This document shows positions 44,205-46,369 of a stretch of DNA of 46,369 bases, in pieces. Location of the stretch: positions 1-46,369 of the forward strand of contig CAJQNZ010000007.1 of the NCBI GenBank assembly GCA_905479835.1, in the 5' to 3' direction. This DNA comes from an uncultured Flavobacteriaceae bacterium (GTDB lineage Bacteria > Bacteroidota > Bacteroidia > Flavobacteriales > Flavobacteriaceae). The position numbers and the translations under genes were made by a program. Every line of letters starts with the position of its first letter. Within the stretch, counting starts at the first letter, position 1. The notes under the pieces were generated by a model. It saw only the letters and a program-made list of their open reading frames with translations. It was not told the origin of the DNA and did no database searches.

Positions 44205-44223
44205 TATTCATGAGTCATGAATA
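44205..44223. promoter_or_regulatory. 19-bp palindrome upstream of the symporter gene
   Basis: TATTCATGA-G-TCATGAATA, perfect 9-bp arms around a central G. It sits 23 bases after the guaD stop and 110 bases before the symporter start. The odd centre and short arms fit a dimeric regulator site better than a terminator, since no T run follows. Confidence 0.45.
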
Positions 44224-44333
44224 GAATAAATTTTATCAAAACTATTCGTTGAGAAAAAATTATTGATTTTTTTCAAAGATTTAAAAGTTCTCTTTTCTTT
44301 TCTTTACCTTTCGACTGAATTTAAATCATACAT

Positions 44334-45635
44334 ATGAAGAAACTCGCTTTACATTGGAAAATATTACTTGGAATGCTTTTAGGAGTTATTGTAGGAATTG
44401 TAATGACCAACTTTGATTGGGGAATGAAATTTGTTCAAGATTGGATAAAACCATTCGGAAAAATATTTATTAATATTTTAAAAATGATTGCTATTCCTTT
44501 AATTCTTGCAGCATTAATTAAAGGTGTTTCTGATTTAAAAGATATTTCTAAACTTTCAAGAATGGGAAGTAGAACTATTGGAGTTTACATTGCTACAACT
44601 GTAATAGCCGTTTCAATAGGTCTTTTACTAGTAAATATTGTAAAGCCAGGAAATTCTATTTCTGATGATACACGTGCAGAAATGGTAGAAAATTATGGTG
44701 GAAGCACAACTAAATATAAAGATGAGGCAAAAAATCAAAAAGAAAGCGGTCCATTACAAGCCTTAGAAGATCTAGTGCCTCAGAATATATTTTCTGCCGC
44801 AACTAGCAATAGAAACATGCTACAAGTGATATTTTTTGCAGTTTTTTTTGGAATTGGATTGATTTTAATTCCTGAAGAAAAAGGAGATACGGTTAAAAAA
44901 TTCTTTGATGGTTTTAATGAAGTTATTTTAAAAATGGTTGATTTAATAATGCTAGCTGCTCCCTATGGTGTTTTTGCATTATTGGCTGCTTTGGTTGTGG
45001 AATCTCCAAGTATTGATTTATTCAAAGCTCTTGGTTGGTATGCCTTAACGGTAGTTCTTGGATTGGCAATTATGATTGGTATTTATATATTATTAGTTAA
45101 AATTTTTACAAGAAAAAACCCAACTTTCTTTATGAATGGAATTTCACCTGCTCAATTACTTGCTTTTTCTACAAGTTCTAGTGCTGCTACATTACCTGTA
45201 ACTATGGAAAGAGTAACGGAACATCTAGGTGTAGAAGAAGAGGTTGCAAGTTTCGTTTTACCTATTGGAGCAACAATCAATATGGATGGAACAAGTTTAT
45301 ATCAAGCAGTAGCAGCAGTATTTATAGCCCAAGCCTTTGGAATGGACTTAACTTTAGGAACACAATTAGGAATTATAGCAACTGCAACTCTAGCCTCTAT
45401 AGGAAGTGCTGCAGTACCAGGAGCAGGAATGGTTATGCTAGTAGGAGTATTAGGGTATGCAGGTATTCCAGAAGCTGGTTTAGCATTGATTTTTGCAGTA
45501 GACAGACCTTTAGACATGTGTAGAACTACTGTAAATGTTACTGGTGATGCTGCAGTATCAATGTTGGTCGCAATGTCAATTGGAAAACTAGGTGAACCAA
45601 AAGTTAAAGATTGGGATGATAATTATGAAAAGTAA
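44334..45635 (+). CDS. Dicarboxylate/amino acid:cation symporter (DAACS family, glutamate/aspartate type)
   Basis: A 433-residue sodium or proton symporter with the GltPh/EAAT fold. Hairpin 1 has the serine-rich motif AFSTSSSAATLPVTM, TM7 has NMDGTSLYQ (cation binding), hairpin 2 has PGAGMVMLVGVL, and TM8 has DMCRTTVNVTGDA. The Arg in TM8 corresponds to the one that binds the side-chain carboxylate of acidic substrates in GltPh, so glutamate, aspartate or C4-dicarboxylates are likely. An extra loop of about 30 charged residues (near 105-145, ENYGGSTTKYKDEAKNQKES) is typical of Bacteroidota members. A weak hairpin follows the stop. Confidence 0.93.
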   Translation: MKKLALHWKILLGMLLGVIVGIVMTNFDWGMKFVQDWIKPFGKIFINILKMIAIPLILAALIKGVSDLKDISKLSRMGSRTIGVYIATTVIAVSIGLLLVNIVKPGNSISDDTRAEMVENYGGSTTKYKDEAKNQKESGPLQALEDLVPQNIFSAATSNRNMLQVIFFAVFFGIGLILIPEEKGDTVKKFFDGFNEVILKMVDLIMLAAPYGVFALLAALVVESPSIDLFKALGWYALTVVLGLAIMIGIYILLVKIFTRKNPTFFMNGISPAQLLAFSTSSSAATLPVTMERVTEHLGVEEEVASFVLPIGATINMDGTSLYQAVAAVFIAQAFGMDLTLGTQLGIIATATLASIGSAAVPGAGMVMLVGVLGYAGIPEAGLALIFAVDRPLDMCRTTVNVTGDAAVSMLVAMSIGKLGEPKVKDWDDNYEK

Positions 45636-45637
45636 CT

Positions 45638-45663
45638 CTATTTCTTAAATAGTTTTTGTTTTT
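45638..45663 (+). terminator. Weak hairpin terminator after the symporter gene
   Basis: CTATTT and AAATAG pair around CTT and are followed by TTTTTGTTTTT. The stem is short and A/T-rich, so the call is uncertain. Confidence 0.35.
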
Positions 45664-45715
45664 AATAATTAGGCTTTTTGGTTGTAAACTGAAAATTTAT
45701 TTGAAAGATGTTTTA

Positions 45716-46369
45716 TTAATCAATATAAATCTCTAGTAATTTACCATCGGAAGAATTAATTGATATTTTTTCTGTAATTGCAGGTAATAAGATTGTTTCT
45801 CCCATTTTTAAAGTTTCTGTATGATTATCTGCAGTAATATCAACAGTCCCTTCAACACACATATAAATAAGAAAAGAATCTAAGTCAGAATAATCTTTCG
45901 TCTGATTAGATTGTACATCTAAAATATTGGTTGTGAAATACTCACAATTAACAAGGTTTGCTTCTTTATTTGGTTTAATTGTATATTCTGATTTTCCACT
46001 AAAGTCAAATGATTTAGTTGCCTGTTCTGCTAAATGTGTATGCAACTCTCTTTTCTGACCATTATCATCTGTTCTATCCCAATCATATACTCGATAAGTA
46101 ATATCAGATGTTTGTTGAATTTCTGCCGCTAAGACTCCTGCTCCAATTGCATGTATTTTTCCTGCAGGAATAAAAAAACTATCTCCTTTTTCAACTTTTT
46201 CTCTATTAAAAATTGTATCTACATTTTTAGAAGTAATATGATTAAGAATCTCTGGATCTACATTTTTATCTTTCAATCCTAAAACTATATCTGCATTATC
46301 ATCACTATCCATAATATACCACATTTCAGTTTTTCCAAAACTATTATGATGCGTTTTTGCCATTTTATT
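45716..46369 (-). CDS. manA: Mannose-6-phosphate isomerase, class I (5' end cut by window)
   Basis: Interconverts mannose-6-phosphate and fructose-6-phosphate, feeding GDP-mannose and polysaccharide synthesis. 217 codons of the C-terminal part are visible and the frame continues past base 46369. The Met at 46361-46363 is internal, because homologs carry a VHPND segment just upstream of KMAKTHHNSFGKTEMWYI. GDSFFIPAGKIHAIGAGV holds the zinc-ligand His, and EIQQTSDITYRVYDWDR is the substrate-site motif. The C-terminal cupin-like part (ETILLPAITEKISI) ends the protein. Lengths and motifs agree with short Bacteroidota ManA proteins of about 320 residues. Confidence 0.93.
   Translation of the reverse strand, partial: NKMAKTHHNSFGKTEMWYIMDSDDNADIVLGLKDKNVDPEILNHITSKNVDTIFNREKVEKGDSFFIPAGKIHAIGAGVLAAEIQQTSDITYRVYDWDRTDDNGQKRELHTHLAEQATKSFDFSGKSEYTIKPNKEANLVNCEYFTTNILDVQSNQTKDYSDLDSFLIYMCVEGTVDITADNHTETLKMGETILLPAITEKISINSSDGKLLEIYID

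Noticed and set aside
1-46369. CRISPR array, prophage, insertion sequence or toxin-antitoxin system
   Set aside because: No spaced direct repeats, integrase or transposase genes, or characteristic small gene pairs were seen on either strand.

Overview
The window reads as chromosomal DNA from a marine-type member of the Flavobacteriaceae (phylum Bacteroidota). Four things point there: a low GC content with many A/T runs; repeated TAnnTTTG -7 promoter octamers, with no evident Shine-Dalgarno sequences before start codons; a large secreted protein with a type IX secretion (T9SS) C-terminal sorting domain, and a GLPGLI-family protein; and many small lipoproteins and gene neighbourhoods typical of Flavobacteria. 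Nearly all of it is densely packed core-genome sequence. No phage, integrase, insertion sequence, CRISPR array or toxin-antitoxin module is visible, and no gene-free stretch exceeds about 230 bases.

Layout. 1-2010: 3' part of an ExbB/TolQ-type proton channel gene, tRNA-Ser(GGA) and a type I asparaginase. 2098-3406: a YugP-like membrane zinc protease and an Lrp/AsnC regulator. 3488-7312 (minus strand): a lipid-synthesis and ribosome cluster, yceD-rpmF-fabH-accB-accC, ending in a strong hairpin terminator. 7362-9050: pdxA and ribE, divergent. 9051-9305: a very small secreted protein with a PID-CTERM-like C-terminal sorting signal. 9535-9608: a CAT-anticodon tRNA, probably the tRNA-Ile2 type. 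9728-11239: a small outer-membrane barrel protein and a polyprenyl diphosphate synthase. 11334-18006: a TetR regulator followed by a TolC / membrane-fusion / RND-pump operon, with a perfect inverted repeat in its promoter. 18064-22287: the 1407-residue T9SS cargo protein. 22397-25825: recX, an M13 peptidase lipoprotein and an unrecognised lysine-rich lipoprotein.

25923-28346: a conserved hypothetical, a J-domain/KTSC fusion, a phosphotransferase and a pterin carbinolamine dehydratase. 28420-32021: a TonB-dependent-receptor-like barrel paired with a GLPGLI protein. 32243-34852 (minus): ftsX-DUF3098-uppP-truB, a tight cell-envelope operon. 34971-37022: methylmalonyl-CoA epimerase, and divergently rbfA plus a LolC/E-type permease. 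37038-39871 (minus): an M28/PDZ peptidase, dusB and a DUF4230 protein. 39983-43473: a beta-propeller lipoprotein, lepA and a DinB-fold lipoprotein. 43705-45635: a guanine deaminase and a glutamate/aspartate-type symporter. 45716-46369 (minus): the 3' part of a mannose-6-phosphate isomerase gene.

I found no undescribed multi-gene system. The best candidates for something new are small: a predicted 66-nt antisense-strand small RNA between the DinB gene and guaD (43506-43571), with a promoter, a 5' hairpin and an intrinsic terminator; an 11+11 bp operator overlapping the promoter of the tetR-RND operon; the PID-CTERM mini-protein; symmetric overlapping divergent promoters at mce/rbfA and at the M28/propeller pair; and a 19-bp palindrome upstream of the symporter. 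All functional calls come from reading motifs and recalling families. No database search was run.
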